Below the pieces are notes generated by a model. The model ran no database searches. It was not told where the DNA came from and saw only the letters and a list, made by a program, of their open reading frames with translations. The position numbers and the translations under genes are program-made. Of a stretch of DNA of 64,000 bases, positions 42,724 to 52,065 are shown piece after piece (position 1 is the first letter of the stretch; each line of letters opens with the position of its first letter). The stretch is from Ruminococcus sp. (GTDB taxonomy: Bacteria; Bacillota; Clostridia; Oscillospirales; Ruminococcaceae), in assembly GCA_017620025.1 (NCBI GenBank), contig JAFZRF010000045.1, forward strand, positions 124,001 through 188,000, given 5' to 3'.

Positions 42724-42740
42724 ATCTTATGGAACGCAGA

Positions 42741-43460
42741 TCAGTTAGCGTATACTTTTGACAGTTCATCGTTTCCCCATTCAGACCACTCAAGGCCGAG
42801 TGACAGAATGATGGCTACAGCAGCAGCCATTATGGTCAAAGCATAGAAAACAGTGAAAATGATCTGGACTACCGGGAAAAGCTTCAGGAAACCGATCAGC
42901 CCTACGCCGTAATCATTGAGGAATCTGAAGTGGAGCAATACCGGGATACCGGCGATTATAAACACCCCTGCGATGATAGCAAGTATCCCCGCTTTGGAAA
43001 AGACGGTGATAATGATTCTTCTGAGAAGCATGGCAAATGCGAATACAGGGCAGGTAATGGCAGAGACTTTTTGTCCGCTGGTCTTATCAAGCATCAAAGC
43101 ATCGCATTTATTCATAATGGTATCACACAAAGTAGTGCTTGCACTATGTAGAATTTCAAAAAAAGATGCAATTATCGCTGATGCACTTACTATGGCAGCA
43201 GAAGCGAAAACAATAGCCAATACGAAAAGAACTATAAACAGAAAAAAGAAAAAGAATATCATAGCCATCCTGAATCTCACATCATCAAAACTTACTAAGT
43301 TATGGATGAAAGTCAGCAAAGCAATACCTAAAACAGAAATAACTATGATATGGGTTTTTGAGAGGGCTCTGCTTATGAGTATTGAGACTGTTGAGAAGAG
43401 AAATAACGGTAAATACAGGACAGAAAGTAGATTTACAGCAATTAGTTTCAATGCTTTCAT
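42741..43460 (-). CDS. Multi-pass membrane protein of unknown function
   Basis: A 239-residue very hydrophobic protein with about six membrane segments, including a run of phenylalanines (MIFFFFFLFIVLFVLAIVF) near residue 70 and a cytosolic-type loop with CDTIMNKCDALMLDKTSG. No family recognised. GAGGTG precedes the ATG at 43460; GTG at 43469 is an alternative. It starts 14 bases after the lipoprotein gene and they likely form an operon. Confidence 0.7.
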   Translation of the reverse strand: MKALKLIAVNLLSVLYLPLFLFSTVSILISRALSKTHIIVISVLGIALLTFIHNLVSFDDVRFRMAMIFFFFFLFIVLFVLAIVFASAAIVSASAIIASFFEILHSASTTLCDTIMNKCDALMLDKTSGQKVSAITCPVFAFAMLLRRIIITVFSKAGILAIIAGVFIIAGIPVLLHFRFLNDYGVGLIGFLKLFPVVQIIFTVFYALTIMAAAVAIILSLGLEWSEWGNDELSKVYAN

Positions 43461-43474
43461 ACGTATCACCTCAC

Positions 43475-44389
43475 TCAGTTTATTACATATCTTATAGTTG
43501 ATATGCGTCTGTCTTCATTGCCTATATATGCATGCAATGCAGCTTCACTATCAGGATCAACGAAGATAAAAGTTGTACCGTCATATCCCAGACCGACAAT
43601 CGGAGAGCCTTTACAGTATGACGGCGTTCCTAAGCAGCCGTTTTTGCTGTTAGTCAGCTTTGTTATATTATCGCCGGCTGTGATGCCTCCCCAGAGCTTG
43701 ACATTGCTGTAGTTTATCTCAACGCCTACAGGTTTATGGCTGCTGTCATCGGCAGAGGTGATAACAGAAAGCCCTTTTACCTCATTGCACCTGTAAGAAT
43801 TGTAATCTTTCTCAATCATGGTGAGTTCAAAAGGCATCTCCATATCAAAGGTGAACTTGTCAAACAGCTCTTCTATGTTATATATCTGATCGTCTATCTG
43901 AATCTTATGAGAGAAGTTCTTATCGTTCAATATCTCTTCTTTAGCCTGATATAACGTGTATTCCTTAACAGGCAGGATAAAATCGGTATTGCAGTTTCTG
44001 CTGGCTGTTATAACAGGTGATCCGTTTTCTGTGCAGTCGCTGCCGAAGGGTACTGACTCAGAAGGATAAACGTCAACGCTTTCTACATAGTAATCGCCCG
44101 GAGTGACATATTCCGTGCCGGAAAAGCTGTTTTCTTCATTCAGTCTGAAAACGGCACTGTGGTTATCAGAATAATCATCTGTAGGATGTAATACAACTAC
44201 TACATGAAGCTCCTTTCTTGCTGACTTGCTGAGCTGGTAATATGATTCCGGAAGTTCCGTAATGCTCAGGGTTATTGTTGAATTGAGTGACTTTATCTCT
44301 CTGTCAGAACAGCCGCAGGTTAAAGCCATTACTATAAACGCTGCAGTCATAAAGCACATGGACAGCGATTTTTTACTGAAAAATCTCAT
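43475..44389 (-). CDS. Putative lipoprotein of unknown function
   Basis: A 304-residue exported protein with a signal segment FMTAAFIVMALTCGC and a likely lipid-bearing Cys near residue 27. The mature part is beta-rich (GTEYVTPGDYYVESVDVYPSE resembles an Ig-like or prealbumin-type fold) with scattered cysteines. I recognise no family. It is upstream of the membrane-protein gene. Confidence 0.65.
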   Translation of the reverse strand: MRFFSKKSLSMCFMTAAFIVMALTCGCSDREIKSLNSTITLSITELPESYYQLSKSARKELHVVVVLHPTDDYSDNHSAVFRLNEENSFSGTEYVTPGDYYVESVDVYPSESVPFGSDCTENGSPVITASRNCNTDFILPVKEYTLYQAKEEILNDKNFSHKIQIDDQIYNIEELFDKFTFDMEMPFELTMIEKDYNSYRCNEVKGLSVITSADDSSHKPVGVEINYSNVKLWGGITAGDNITKLTNSKNGCLGTPSYCKGSPIVGLGYDGTTFIFVDPDSEAALHAYIGNEDRRISTIRYVIN

Positions 44390-45015
44390 CCTCCAATATC
44401 ATATATAAATACAAATTGTTTTTTCGTGCAGCAAATTCTTCTGTTAAATGATATGCCTGTTGAAAATGCTGCACATATATTTATTATACATCATGAATGG
44501 AGAAAAGTCAACAAAATGCTATATTGTAAGATTTAGCTGCATGTGCCTCAATACGGAGGTGCTTTTTTATTGACAAGAGTTCAGACATCTGATATTATAA
44601 GAATATAGATATGTTCCAAAATACACCGCACGTTGAGTGCGTAGTTCTGCTGTCAAAACAAAAAATCCTGAAATGGCGTATTTACGTGGATAATCGGCAT
44701 TTGGCCTTTTCGGATTTGTTCCTCTGCACACTCATTTTTCTGTATGCGCAAACAGGTGAAAAATCCGAATGGCATACACGGTACATCTGATAACCAATCT
44801 GCACACTTTGATTTTTGACAACCAATTCAAGCACTCGATTTAGGGTGCTTGAAACTGCTTTTTCCGATTTTCCAGTGTGCAGATTGTATGTCACAGCGAA
44901 AAACAACGTAAAATCGCAGAGAAACGCACTAATCAAAAATTGCAATTCGGGTGTTTGCAAAATAGGGTTGAGTGTGTGGAAAGGTTGTCATTTTTTTAAA
45001 AGGAGGCGATTTGAT
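44390..45015. other. Intergenic region with nested inverted repeat
   Basis: About 620 bases without a convincing gene. The 92-codon minus-strand frame at 44682-44960 lacks a ribosome binding site and runs through the inverted repeat, so it is not accepted. The region holds the structure described at 44795-44886. Confidence 0.55.
44795..44886. repeat. Nested inverted repeat, MITE-like
   Basis: Outer arms CAATCTGCACACT (44795-44807) and its exact complement (44874-44886) enclose inner arms TTCAAGCAC (44826-44834) and GTGCTTGAA (44845-44853). Such nested arms suggest a small non-autonomous element or a structured RNA. Confidence 0.55.
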
Positions 45016-45690
45016 ATGAATGAAGCATGGGCAACGATTCTCGAAGACTATGAAGCAGCTAAATTTGCGCTGTGGTGCCCCAAGCATTGCAGCGGGTGGC
45101 GACGCGATGAAGACAAGGGCTTTTATTACTTATGGAAAGCATACTATGCTGCATTGAACGCAGAAGAAAAAGAGCCGCTTCTCTATGCTCGTATCCTAAT
45201 GATGATGGGAGACGAACAGAATTACAAGCAATCTGATTACACGCGCTTGCATCGATATTATTTACCTGCAAAAGAACAATACCAGATTGCCATAGAATCC
45301 GGTTTGCAACCGACAGAAAAAGAACTCGAAAAAATGCGGTTGTACACTGATAGCCTCACATATCGATTTGAATGCGAAGACAAGCCTTTTGACGAAGAGA
45401 TTTCTTATATTGAAGGACATGAGGTATTAGCTGATTTTGATTTTCATGACAGTAAGGTTATCTTTTTTTTTCACGATGAAAACAATGCGTGTATGAAACT
45501 TAAGTATACCAAAACCTTAGAACTCCGTTTTGAAGAAGTGGATGATATTGAAGTTAGGACTGATCCGGTATGTGACTGGATTGGAGATTTCTATTGTTAT
45601 CCCGCTTTTTATAATAAGAACAAACTCGTATTTGACATCGAATATTATAAAATACTGTGTTCGAAAATAGTCGTAGTATCATATGAATAA
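45016..45690 (+). CDS. DUF4085-like hypothetical protein
   Basis: A 224-residue soluble protein. N-terminal half is helical with many aromatic residues (GFYYLWKAYYAALNAEEKEPL), C-terminal half has the pattern LADFDFHDSKVIFFFHDENN common to DUF4085 and related 'HDS' beta-domains found near SUKH and other immunity genes. AAAAGGAGG precedes the ATG at 45016, so the longer upstream frame is rejected. It is more A+T-rich than the core genes, as are its neighbours. Confidence 0.55.
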   Translation: MNEAWATILEDYEAAKFALWCPKHCSGWRRDEDKGFYYLWKAYYAALNAEEKEPLLYARILMMMGDEQNYKQSDYTRLHRYYLPAKEQYQIAIESGLQPTEKELEKMRLYTDSLTYRFECEDKPFDEEISYIEGHEVLADFDFHDSKVIFFFHDENNACMKLKYTKTLELRFEEVDDIEVRTDPVCDWIGDFYCYPAFYNKNKLVFDIEYYKILCSKIVVVSYE

Positions 45691-45746
45691 CAAATAGCCC
45701 CGCATCACTGAATGTCAGAGATGTTGTTGTCAAGGGAGGTATGAAA

Positions 45747-47093
45747 ATGAATCAGGAATTCAAAGAGGATCTGATTGCACTGTTGCAGCTCCTGCATCAG
45801 GATAATGAACCATCAGCGGGTTACAGTCATGCTGAAATCGCAGACGCAGAAACAGCCCTCGGTATTTGTTTTCCGACTGCACTGAAAACGGTTTATGAAA
45901 CAGTCGGAAAGGACAATACTCTGGCAAAAGGGTTTTATGCTCCGTGTGAGATTAAAGTTCTTCAAGAACCAAGGACATATTGCTTCAAACCTTCCGGGGA
46001 ATATATCGGCTTTGAATTTGCTGATACAGACGGAAAAAGATATGCGTATTATCCTTTTCGCAGGCGTGACTGCGATTACAAATGCTATGAAAAGCTTGAA
46101 AGAGTATATGACAAACCTCATGAGCATTTTGCCAATGTTTCTGACAGCAGAAGAAAAACGCCTGACTATTCCGGATTCCTTGATTATTTCGCAGACAGAA
46201 TCATGGACAAAATGAAGTACATCATCACATTTACAGGCAAAAAAGCCCTGCATGATTATATCGCTGTCTGTCAGAGCTTTAGTGCGGAAGATTTTCAAAC
46301 ATATCTGCCGCACGTTTCATACGGTGAAGAAACCCGTCATATTATGCATTGTTCGCAAAAAGGACTGCTGATCGTATATGATGAAAACAGCGTTCCGAAA
46401 TTACAGATCGGAGCCGATTCCGCTTCAGCAGTTGAGGAAATCAGCCGAATTGTGAAAACCAAGCTGATACGGGATAACGGAAAGAAAGTAATTGATCCGA
46501 AATATTATTTCAATGAGCGGCTGCCCGAGGCGTTTTGTGAAAGACTGGAGCTCATCTATTCGATGTATTACGGGAAAGCCCCAGGAAAAGCAGAGCTTCC
46601 GGATGCATCCCTGTCTGCTCTTCCCGAAAGCTTATCGTTGTTTTATCAGATGATGGGAAGAAAGCTCTCTTCTCTTGATTCGCCGTATAGAATCGTTCCG
46701 TTTGATCAGCTGGATACAAGCAAAGAACGTGTTCTTTTTGCCGCTGAGGAACAGGGCGTATGTGAGTATCAGATCGACATAAATAGCGGCGAGGTGTATT
46801 ATAAAAGCGATTCTGCTTGTGAAAAAATGCCGATGTCTCTTGACAATTACCTGATATATATTTCAGTCATTGAAGGTACAGGCGTGATGCACGAACAGGC
46901 TTTTCTGTCAAAGAATGATGATTTCAGACCGTTTTTCGGATGCATTCCTGTCGGCGATCAGAATGTGTATATCAATCCCAAACGTAAGATCATTGCATTT
47001 GAATACGGAGAAAAGCCACTGGTTATGGCTCGCAGTTCACAGGCTCTGCAAATGCTTGAGGAACAATGCGGACTTGAACTGGAATACATTTAA
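45747..47093 (+). CDS. SUKH (SMI1/KNR4)-like protein, long form
   Basis: A 448-residue protein whose N-terminal region (AEIADAETALGICFPTALKTVYETVGK, then YCFKPSGEYIGFEFADTDGKRYAYYP) fits a SUKH immunity domain, and whose C-terminal half (LPESLSLFYQMMGRK, later VFFAAEEQGV-like strands and DDFRPFFGC) looks like a second divergent SUKH copy. Such proteins often neutralise polymorphic toxins. The ATG at 45747 is chosen because GGGAGG is seven bases before it, whereas ATG 45741 directly touches the site. No toxin gene is adjacent. Confidence 0.6.
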   Translation: MNQEFKEDLIALLQLLHQDNEPSAGYSHAEIADAETALGICFPTALKTVYETVGKDNTLAKGFYAPCEIKVLQEPRTYCFKPSGEYIGFEFADTDGKRYAYYPFRRRDCDYKCYEKLERVYDKPHEHFANVSDSRRKTPDYSGFLDYFADRIMDKMKYIITFTGKKALHDYIAVCQSFSAEDFQTYLPHVSYGEETRHIMHCSQKGLLIVYDENSVPKLQIGADSASAVEEISRIVKTKLIRDNGKKVIDPKYYFNERLPEAFCERLELIYSMYYGKAPGKAELPDASLSALPESLSLFYQMMGRKLSSLDSPYRIVPFDQLDTSKERVLFAAEEQGVCEYQIDINSGEVYYKSDSACEKMPMSLDNYLIYISVIEGTGVMHEQAFLSKNDDFRPFFGCIPVGDQNVYINPKRKIIAFEYGEKPLVMARSSQALQMLEEQCGLELEYI

Positions 47094-47165
47094 TGGAAAT
47101 CCTGCAGAGAGGAACAGCTCCGCACCACAGTATGGATACATATGAAATATAAAGGAGGATGAACG

Positions 47166-47792
47166 ATGCGCTGTCCGGAATGCCGCGAAGGCATCATGTA
47201 TAAATGCAGAGCAAAGATGAAAATCGGCACATTTGCAACTGTGCTGCGCTGTGATGAAGTAAATGACGCATGGGTGGATGAAGTCTGCTTGGAAACAGAA
47301 ATTGATTTCAATGACGTTCTTGAAGTTGCAGAGTCATACGGTGAAGTGGACTCTGACAACAGCCGTGACAGTATCATCCCCTCTGAGATCTATCACGGCT
47401 GGGACAAAAAAGAACTCACAGACATATGGTGTCCTTATTGCAGAACTGAAAAGCTGGAACATGGCATCACGGCACAGACAAAACGTGAAATAACCAGATG
47501 CCCCAGATGCCTTGCGATCTGGATCGGCAGCATTTCTCCGGAAAACATCTCAAATTACCGGAAATATATGGCAGACGGCATCAGGTTGCCTGATGAAACG
47601 GAAATTGACTCCTTCGGCGAGAAATTCCATGCAGTTATTGATGAAGCGCAAGATACAGAGTATATCTGCCCGAAGTGCGGCGACAGCATCATATACGGGA
47701 CAATTCGTGCAGCCGGGAAAAAAGCACACTGCTGCTACCGGTGCAGATCGGTCTGGTACAACCCGAACAGACTGCTGCAAAAGCCTGAATAA
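47166..47792 (+). CDS. Protein with several zinc-ribbon CxxC motifs
   Basis: A 208-residue protein with CxxC pairs at CPEC (residue 3), WCPYCRTE, CPRC, CPKCGDS and CYRC, which form about three zinc ribbons. The rest is a helical linker. It may bind nucleic acid or act as a chaperone-like zinc protein, but no family is recognised. AAAGGAGG precedes the ATG. Confidence 0.6.
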   Translation: MRCPECREGIMYKCRAKMKIGTFATVLRCDEVNDAWVDEVCLETEIDFNDVLEVAESYGEVDSDNSRDSIIPSEIYHGWDKKELTDIWCPYCRTEKLEHGITAQTKREITRCPRCLAIWIGSISPENISNYRKYMADGIRLPDETEIDSFGEKFHAVIDEAQDTEYICPKCGDSIIYGTIRAAGKKAHCCYRCRSVWYNPNRLLQKPE

Positions 47793-47968
47793 CCGAATAT
47801 AAATTATGATATCATCAGTCCACATAACAAAGCACCGCTGAATCCACCGCTGCTCTAAAACACAGTATTTCACGCCAAACATCAAACCGAGAAAGTCGAG
47901 GCACTTTGCGTGCATATTATTGATGTCACAAAACGGATCAGAAAAAAACTTCTGTCAGGAGTGTTAAT

Positions 47969-48730
47969 ATGGTATACGAACTACATGATACTTCCAAAGT
48001 AGAAAAACTTTTTGAAGGATGGCACGAAACACCGATCTATTCCTGCATCCAGAAAATCATGGGAAAGATCTACGTGGTAAATCCGGAGAACCCTGTATCC
48101 GCATTTGCCTTTGTGGGATGTTTCGGATTTTACGCAGGCAAGCCTGACCTGGAACTGATAAAGAACAAGCCTGCAGGATTTGTGATCATGGTACCTCAGA
48201 ACAGAAACTGGGCGGAAATGATCGAACGTGTATATCCCGATGCAAGGAAAGTGACACGATATGCGATCCGAAAGGATACGATATTTGATTCTGATGCTCT
48301 GAAGAATAATCTTCAGCTGCTTCCTGACGGATATGAACTGAGAAACATTGACGGAATAATCTATGAAAAGTGCCTTGAAAACCCTGTAACGGCAGATTTT
48401 GTATCTGCATTCGGAAGCAAAGAACAATATCTGAAATACGGCAGGGGCGTGGTGATTTTAAAGGCCGGCAGGATCGTATCAGGCGCATCATCCTATACAC
48501 GTTACAAAGATGGCATTGAACTTGAAGTAGAAACAGTCGAATCAGAACGCAGAAAGAAGCTTGCGCTCGTTTCCTGCTCGGCATTGATTCTCAGATGCCT
48601 GGAAGAAGACTTATATCCGAGCTGGGATGCACATGATATGAACTCTGTTCATCTGGCAGAAAAATTCGGATATCAATTCGATCATACATATACTGCGTAT
48701 GAGGTCGCATCAGGCGAAAGGACACATTGA
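47969..48730 (+). CDS. GNAT acetyltransferase (PF12746-like)
   Basis: A 253-residue protein of the large GNAT_acetyltran group: N-terminal half with VGCFGFYAGKP and FVIMVPQNRNWAEMIERVYP, C-terminal GNAT half with GAYSYTRYKDGIELEVETVESERRKKLA-type strand (read as SGASSYTRYKDG then EVETVESERRKKLALVSC) and SWDAHDMNSVHLAEKFGY. Substrate is unknown. CAGGAG precedes the ATG. Confidence 0.8.
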   Translation: MVYELHDTSKVEKLFEGWHETPIYSCIQKIMGKIYVVNPENPVSAFAFVGCFGFYAGKPDLELIKNKPAGFVIMVPQNRNWAEMIERVYPDARKVTRYAIRKDTIFDSDALKNNLQLLPDGYELRNIDGIIYEKCLENPVTADFVSAFGSKEQYLKYGRGVVILKAGRIVSGASSYTRYKDGIELEVETVESERRKKLALVSCSALILRCLEEDLYPSWDAHDMNSVHLAEKFGYQFDHTYTAYEVASGERTH

Positions 48731-48733
48731 TCT

Positions 48734-48787
48734 ATGATCAGAAGAGCTGATATAAAAGGTTCAGAAATACTGGCTGCGCTGCAATAA
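48734..48787 (+). pseudogene. N-terminal stub of an acetyltransferase
   Basis: Seventeen codons beginning MIRRADIKGSEILAAL, the usual start of a GNAT protein, then a TAA and no continuation. A degraded or recombined gene start. Confidence 0.4.
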
Positions 48788-48990
48788 AGATGTAGCCGGA
48801 ACTTGATTCCGACGTATCTGCGGAGGAATCCTCCCACACTCAAACCTGTCGATACTCTTATATGGATATCATTCCGAAATCAATATCAGGCTTCCGAAGG
48901 ACTTTGAGTGCGTAATTCAAGAAGTCAACGTGTAGAAAAGTGTATTTTTTAAATTGAGAACAACAGCTCCCAGATTTTGAGTTGTATTAC

Positions 48991-49410
48991 TCACCAATTA
49001 CCGTCCTCAGGCATTTCATTAACAGATATCCATGATATTTTGTCTGACACCTGCCCTGTTGACACAAAATCGGAAATAGCCTTCCACGCATCTTCAAGCG
49101 GTAAGAACAATCCCATCGAGGCATACATTTCATCATTATACTCGACAACTTCCGATAATCTATTTCTGTCATGAAGCGAAAGCATTTCGATACCTTCATC
49201 GTCATTCATGAAATGAAGATAAATGCCATAATCAGGATTCGGCTCAATCATAAGGCTAACCTCGTGGTTATCATCGAACTTTTAGTCTATGAATCCGTCT
49301 CCGCTGCCTTCCTGACAGAAAGCCTCAAAATCATCTATAATTCTTTTTTTCAAAATATCGAGATTTTTTACTTCAGTACTAACACCGTTTCCGTCATTAA
49401 AGATAACCAT
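48991..49410 (-). pseudogene. Imm1-like immunity gene interrupted by an in-frame stop
   Basis: From an ATG at 49410 with AGGAGGT in front, the frame reads MVIFNDGNGVSTEVK on to GDGFID, then a TAA at 49284-49282 (codon 43), and goes on in the same frame as KFDDNHEVSLMIEPNPDYG to the end WISVNEMPEDGNW at 48991. The whole resembles Imm1-type immunity proteins of about 140 residues. A single base change would restore it, so it is a recent pseudogene or needs readthrough. It follows promoter module P1. Confidence 0.7.
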
Positions 49411-49455
49411 AATAAACCTCCTGATTGTTTGGAATCATGATTCCATTTTTGTACT

Positions 49456-49528
49456 TTATCATTATACCATAATCCTTCCGTTTCATCAAATCAAAACGGA
49501 CAGGCACAGGGTGTTTTACTACTAAGGA
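49456..49528 (-). repeat. Promoter module P1
   Basis: On the minus strand this unit holds TTGATG, 17-nt spacer, TATAATG, preceded by an extra block shared only with P2 (starting CCTTAGTAGTAAAAC). It feeds the Imm1-like pseudogene. Confidence 0.75.
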
Positions 49529-49547
49529 TTTTGGGGGAGTATTCTTT

Positions 49548-50054
49548 TCAAATATTGTTCTGCCTGCAAAAATCAGCGAATGATTCTGCATATCTGATCT
49601 TCTGTGAGCACCCATCGTAATGATTTTCTCCTGCGATAACAGCTTGCAGCCAGTTTCGTTTTTCTGTCATGTCATAAGAATCAAAACGGATCTTTTTCTG
49701 CGTTTCCTTTTTCATCGCATTCATCAGATAATAGATACGCCTGCTGTGCTCTTTTTTACATATAACACCGAAGCAAATGACATCCATCTGATCATAAGGG
49801 TCTGCATAAAGACTGAACACCAAGCAGTTATTTCTGTGATTTCCGATTACCCAAAGGTCACCTTCGCCGGATTTCTGATCAAAGAAGAAATCAAATAACT
49901 TTTCTGCATCAATGTATATACCCATAGTATCCATAATAGCTTTCAGATTGGGATTTAGATAATCGTTTTCCGGATACCCGTAGAGTACAATGTGTATAGG
50001 CGATGATATATGAAAAGTGCATACATCAGCACTTACTTCAGATTCAAGGGACAT
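49548..50054 (-). CDS. Hypothetical protein in promoter-module array
   Basis: A 168-residue soluble protein beginning MSLESEVSADVCTFHI with GYPENDYLNPNLKAIMDTMG and FDFFFDQKSGEGDLWVIGN, ending FADFCRQNNI. Family not recognised; by position it may be an immunity or effector-related protein. The ATG at 50054 has GAGAGGAG upstream; the longer frame to 50219 only translates the promoter repeat and is rejected. Confidence 0.6.
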   Translation of the reverse strand: MSLESEVSADVCTFHISSPIHIVLYGYPENDYLNPNLKAIMDTMGIYIDAEKLFDFFFDQKSGEGDLWVIGNHRNNCLVFSLYADPYDQMDVICFGVICKKEHSRRIYYLMNAMKKETQKKIRFDSYDMTEKRNWLQAVIAGENHYDGCSQKIRYAESFADFCRQNNI

Positions 50055-50076
50055 CGTAGCTTCTCCTCTCGTTTTT

Positions 50077-50148
50077 CTCATTATACCATAATCCTTCCGT
50101 TTCATCAAGCCAAAACGGACAGGCACAGGGCGTTTTACTACTAAGGAT
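50077..50148 (-). repeat. Promoter module P2
   Basis: Near-identical to P1 over its whole length, including the upstream block; TTGATG, 17-nt spacer, TATAATG on the minus strand, 25 bases before the gene at 50054. Confidence 0.78.
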
Positions 50149-50184
50149 TCTTCTTGATTATGTGTTATTGCAGTAAGTCGCAAT

Positions 50185-50724
50185 TCATCTTTGCAATTCA
50201 ACCGTATATATTTCTTCAACGGGACAAGATATTTTCACTAATCCAATTGAAACAAATTTTCCATACAGCTTTCTGAATTCATGTAAAATCAAATTGCTTG
50301 CTTTATAGAATGCTTCATCCGGATCTTCATGTGTAAGAGCCAGCGTGCAATGAGGAACCCACTTGTTTGGCTGATACCATTCCCAACCGGAAGAGTCATA
50401 TTTCTCTAAGTATTCGTACAATTCTTTTTGAAACTGATACATACTGTCATTCATAACCGGTGATGCAAAAATCGTTCTTGAATCTGTGAACATTCCAACA
50501 GAACAGATATTTGCCGGCATGGTTTTGTGAGTTTGGGCAAATAATCTCAATTGTTCGATACACGCCGTTTCATTCACATCATTAAAACAAGCTAATGTAA
50601 GATGCGGTCTTGTTTCCCATTTCAAAAATATTGTGCTGATGTTTTCATCAGCTACTCGTTGTGCCAAATGTGAAAGGTTTTGCTCTGTTGCTTTATCAAA
50701 GTATAATTCTATCGCATACTGCAT
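50185..50724 (-). CDS. 2H phosphoesterase, 2'-5' RNA ligase-like
   Basis: A 179-residue protein of the 2H (LigT-like) superfamily with both HxT/S motifs: RPHLTLACF near residue 40 and VPHCTLALT near residue 126. Members hydrolyse 2',5'- or cyclic phosphodiesters, and some counter signalling by antiviral oligoadenylates; that role is only inferred here. AGGAGTG precedes the ATG at 50724. It has module P3 as promoter and no terminator copy after it. Confidence 0.85.
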   Translation of the reverse strand: MQYAIELYFDKATEQNLSHLAQRVADENISTIFLKWETRPHLTLACFNDVNETACIEQLRLFAQTHKTMPANICSVGMFTDSRTIFASPVMNDSMYQFQKELYEYLEKYDSSGWEWYQPNKWVPHCTLALTHEDPDEAFYKASNLILHEFRKLYGKFVSIGLVKISCPVEEIYTVELQR

Positions 50725-50777
50725 ATTGCACACTCCTGATATTTCTTATCTAACATATATTTTGACAATTCTCCGTT

Positions 50778-50861
50778 TGTACTTCACCATTATACCATAA
50801 TCCTTCCATTTCATCAAGTCAAAACAGGCAAAAAAACAGCGGCTCACTTCAAGTGAGCCGC
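50778..50861 (-). repeat. Terminator-promoter module P3
   Basis: Contains on the minus strand a hairpin GCGGCTCACTT / AAGTGAGCCGC with T-run (end of the gene at 50898), then TTGATG, 17-nt spacer, TATAATG (promoter of the gene at 50724). The arrangement recurs at P4 and P5. Confidence 0.82.
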
Positions 50862-50897
50862 AGACGGAAGCATCAAAGCAGACTTTCAAGATACTGC

Positions 50898-51620
50898 TTA
50901 TTCCTGCACAGGTTTATTATTGTCAGGAATCATATTCGGTGTAATAATCCCGTTTTCGAGCCACACTTCGATCAATTCTTTGGATGCTCTTCCTTCGTTG
51001 AGCCGTTTTTGAATCAAATGAATCGGGAATGTATCGTCAAAGACTTTTTCATTCAGCGGAACAAATCTGATATTCGTAAAGCCCTGACTGATGATGGCAT
51101 CCCGCAGCTTCTCTGTTACGATCGGGATATTCGGCAAATTGGTAAAAGTGAAAATATCGCTTCCGTCATAGGATGCCGGATCAAAACTGACTCCGTTCGT
51201 GCATATGCCTGTATGCGCAAGTCTGCGTCCGCATTTTTTACAATGCGGCAATGTGATGCCTGACATATTTCTGAGCAAACCACATCTTCCTGTCACGACC
51301 ATTTCATAGTATTTCAGGTCTTCCAGTTTTATCTCAGATTCATAACGAAAGGGGTTCCATTTCTGCACAACTGCGTTTCTGAACCTGACTCCTGTAAGAC
51401 CACTCTCTTTCAGAAATGTATAAAACCGTTCGGAAATCATAGACCTGTTCATTATGAGATAGTAGTCAAACGGTTCCCCCTCGATTTGGAATTTGATTGG
51501 CTCCTCATACGCAGTTTTTCTTGATGTGCATTCACATATACTTACTATTTTCGATGTATTACCCGATCCCCAAGAGGCTCTATATTCCTCCGTCTCCATC
51601 TCATACATAAAATAATACAT
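50898..51620 (-). CDS. Imm11/Imm43-like immunity protein
   Basis: A 240-residue protein with two half-repeats typical of Imm11/Imm43 immunity proteins: IMNRSMISERFYTFLKESGL followed by TGVRFRN, and PNIPIVTEKLRDAIISQGFT followed by NIRFVPL. A CxxC pair (CKKCGRRLA) lies between them. It probably protects against a secreted toxin; no toxin gene is adjacent. AGGAGG precedes the ATG. Confidence 0.6.
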   Translation of the reverse strand: MYYFMYEMETEEYRASWGSGNTSKIVSICECTSRKTAYEEPIKFQIEGEPFDYYLIMNRSMISERFYTFLKESGLTGVRFRNAVVQKWNPFRYESEIKLEDLKYYEMVVTGRCGLLRNMSGITLPHCKKCGRRLAHTGICTNGVSFDPASYDGSDIFTFTNLPNIPIVTEKLRDAIISQGFTNIRFVPLNEKVFDDTFPIHLIQKRLNEGRASKELIEVWLENGIITPNMIPDNNKPVQE

Positions 51621-51655
51621 GATAAACCTCCTGATTGCCTGATTACCTACATCCT

Positions 51656-51729
51656 ATTATACCATAGTTCTTCCATTTCATCAAGTCAAAACAGGAAAAA
51701 AACAGCGGCTCACTTCAAGTGAGCCGCTG
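51656..51729 (-). repeat. Terminator-promoter module P4
   Basis: On the minus strand: hairpin AGCGGCTCACTT / AAGTGAGCCGCT with T-run, then TTGATG, 17-nt spacer, TATAAT. It ends the small gene at 51760 and starts the Imm11-like gene. Confidence 0.82.
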
Positions 51730-51759
51730 CCGGAAGCATCATACTGCTTCATGCTTCGG

Positions 51760-51978
51760 TTATTTATGATGCTGCCTTTTGTTCTCGTATTTCCCGGATG
51801 TTTTCTTCGTTTTCCTTTTCGATTCCGGTTTGCTGCAAACCAGCTTAGTCAGATATGCTTCGGCTTTTATATCGCTGTCAGATTTCGCAACGACTTCAGC
51901 CTTTCCTCTGCACGAAAACCACACTATTCCGTTTTCCACATAATATTGGCATTCCGTATCCACTTCATAGTGTTTCAT
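51760..51978 (-). CDS. Small hypothetical protein
   Basis: A 72-residue protein starting MKHYEVDTECQYYVENGI with WFSCRGKAEVVAKSDSD and a very basic, Lys-rich tail. AGGAGGTC precedes the ATG at 51978. No family is recognised. It lies behind the peptidase gene without a promoter module of its own. Confidence 0.55.
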   Translation of the reverse strand: MKHYEVDTECQYYVENGIVWFSCRGKAEVVAKSDSDIKAEAYLTKLVCSKPESKRKTKKTSGKYENKRQHHK

Positions 51979-52065
51979 ATTCTGACCTCCTGTCGTCTGC
52001 AATGACGTGTACTGCGATTACAGTATAATACTACTAAAACGCCGGTAACTGACCATACAATATTG

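Noticed and set aside
44682-44960. 92-codon minus-strand frame
   Set aside because: No ribosome binding site; it runs straight through the nested inverted repeat, which explains its openness.
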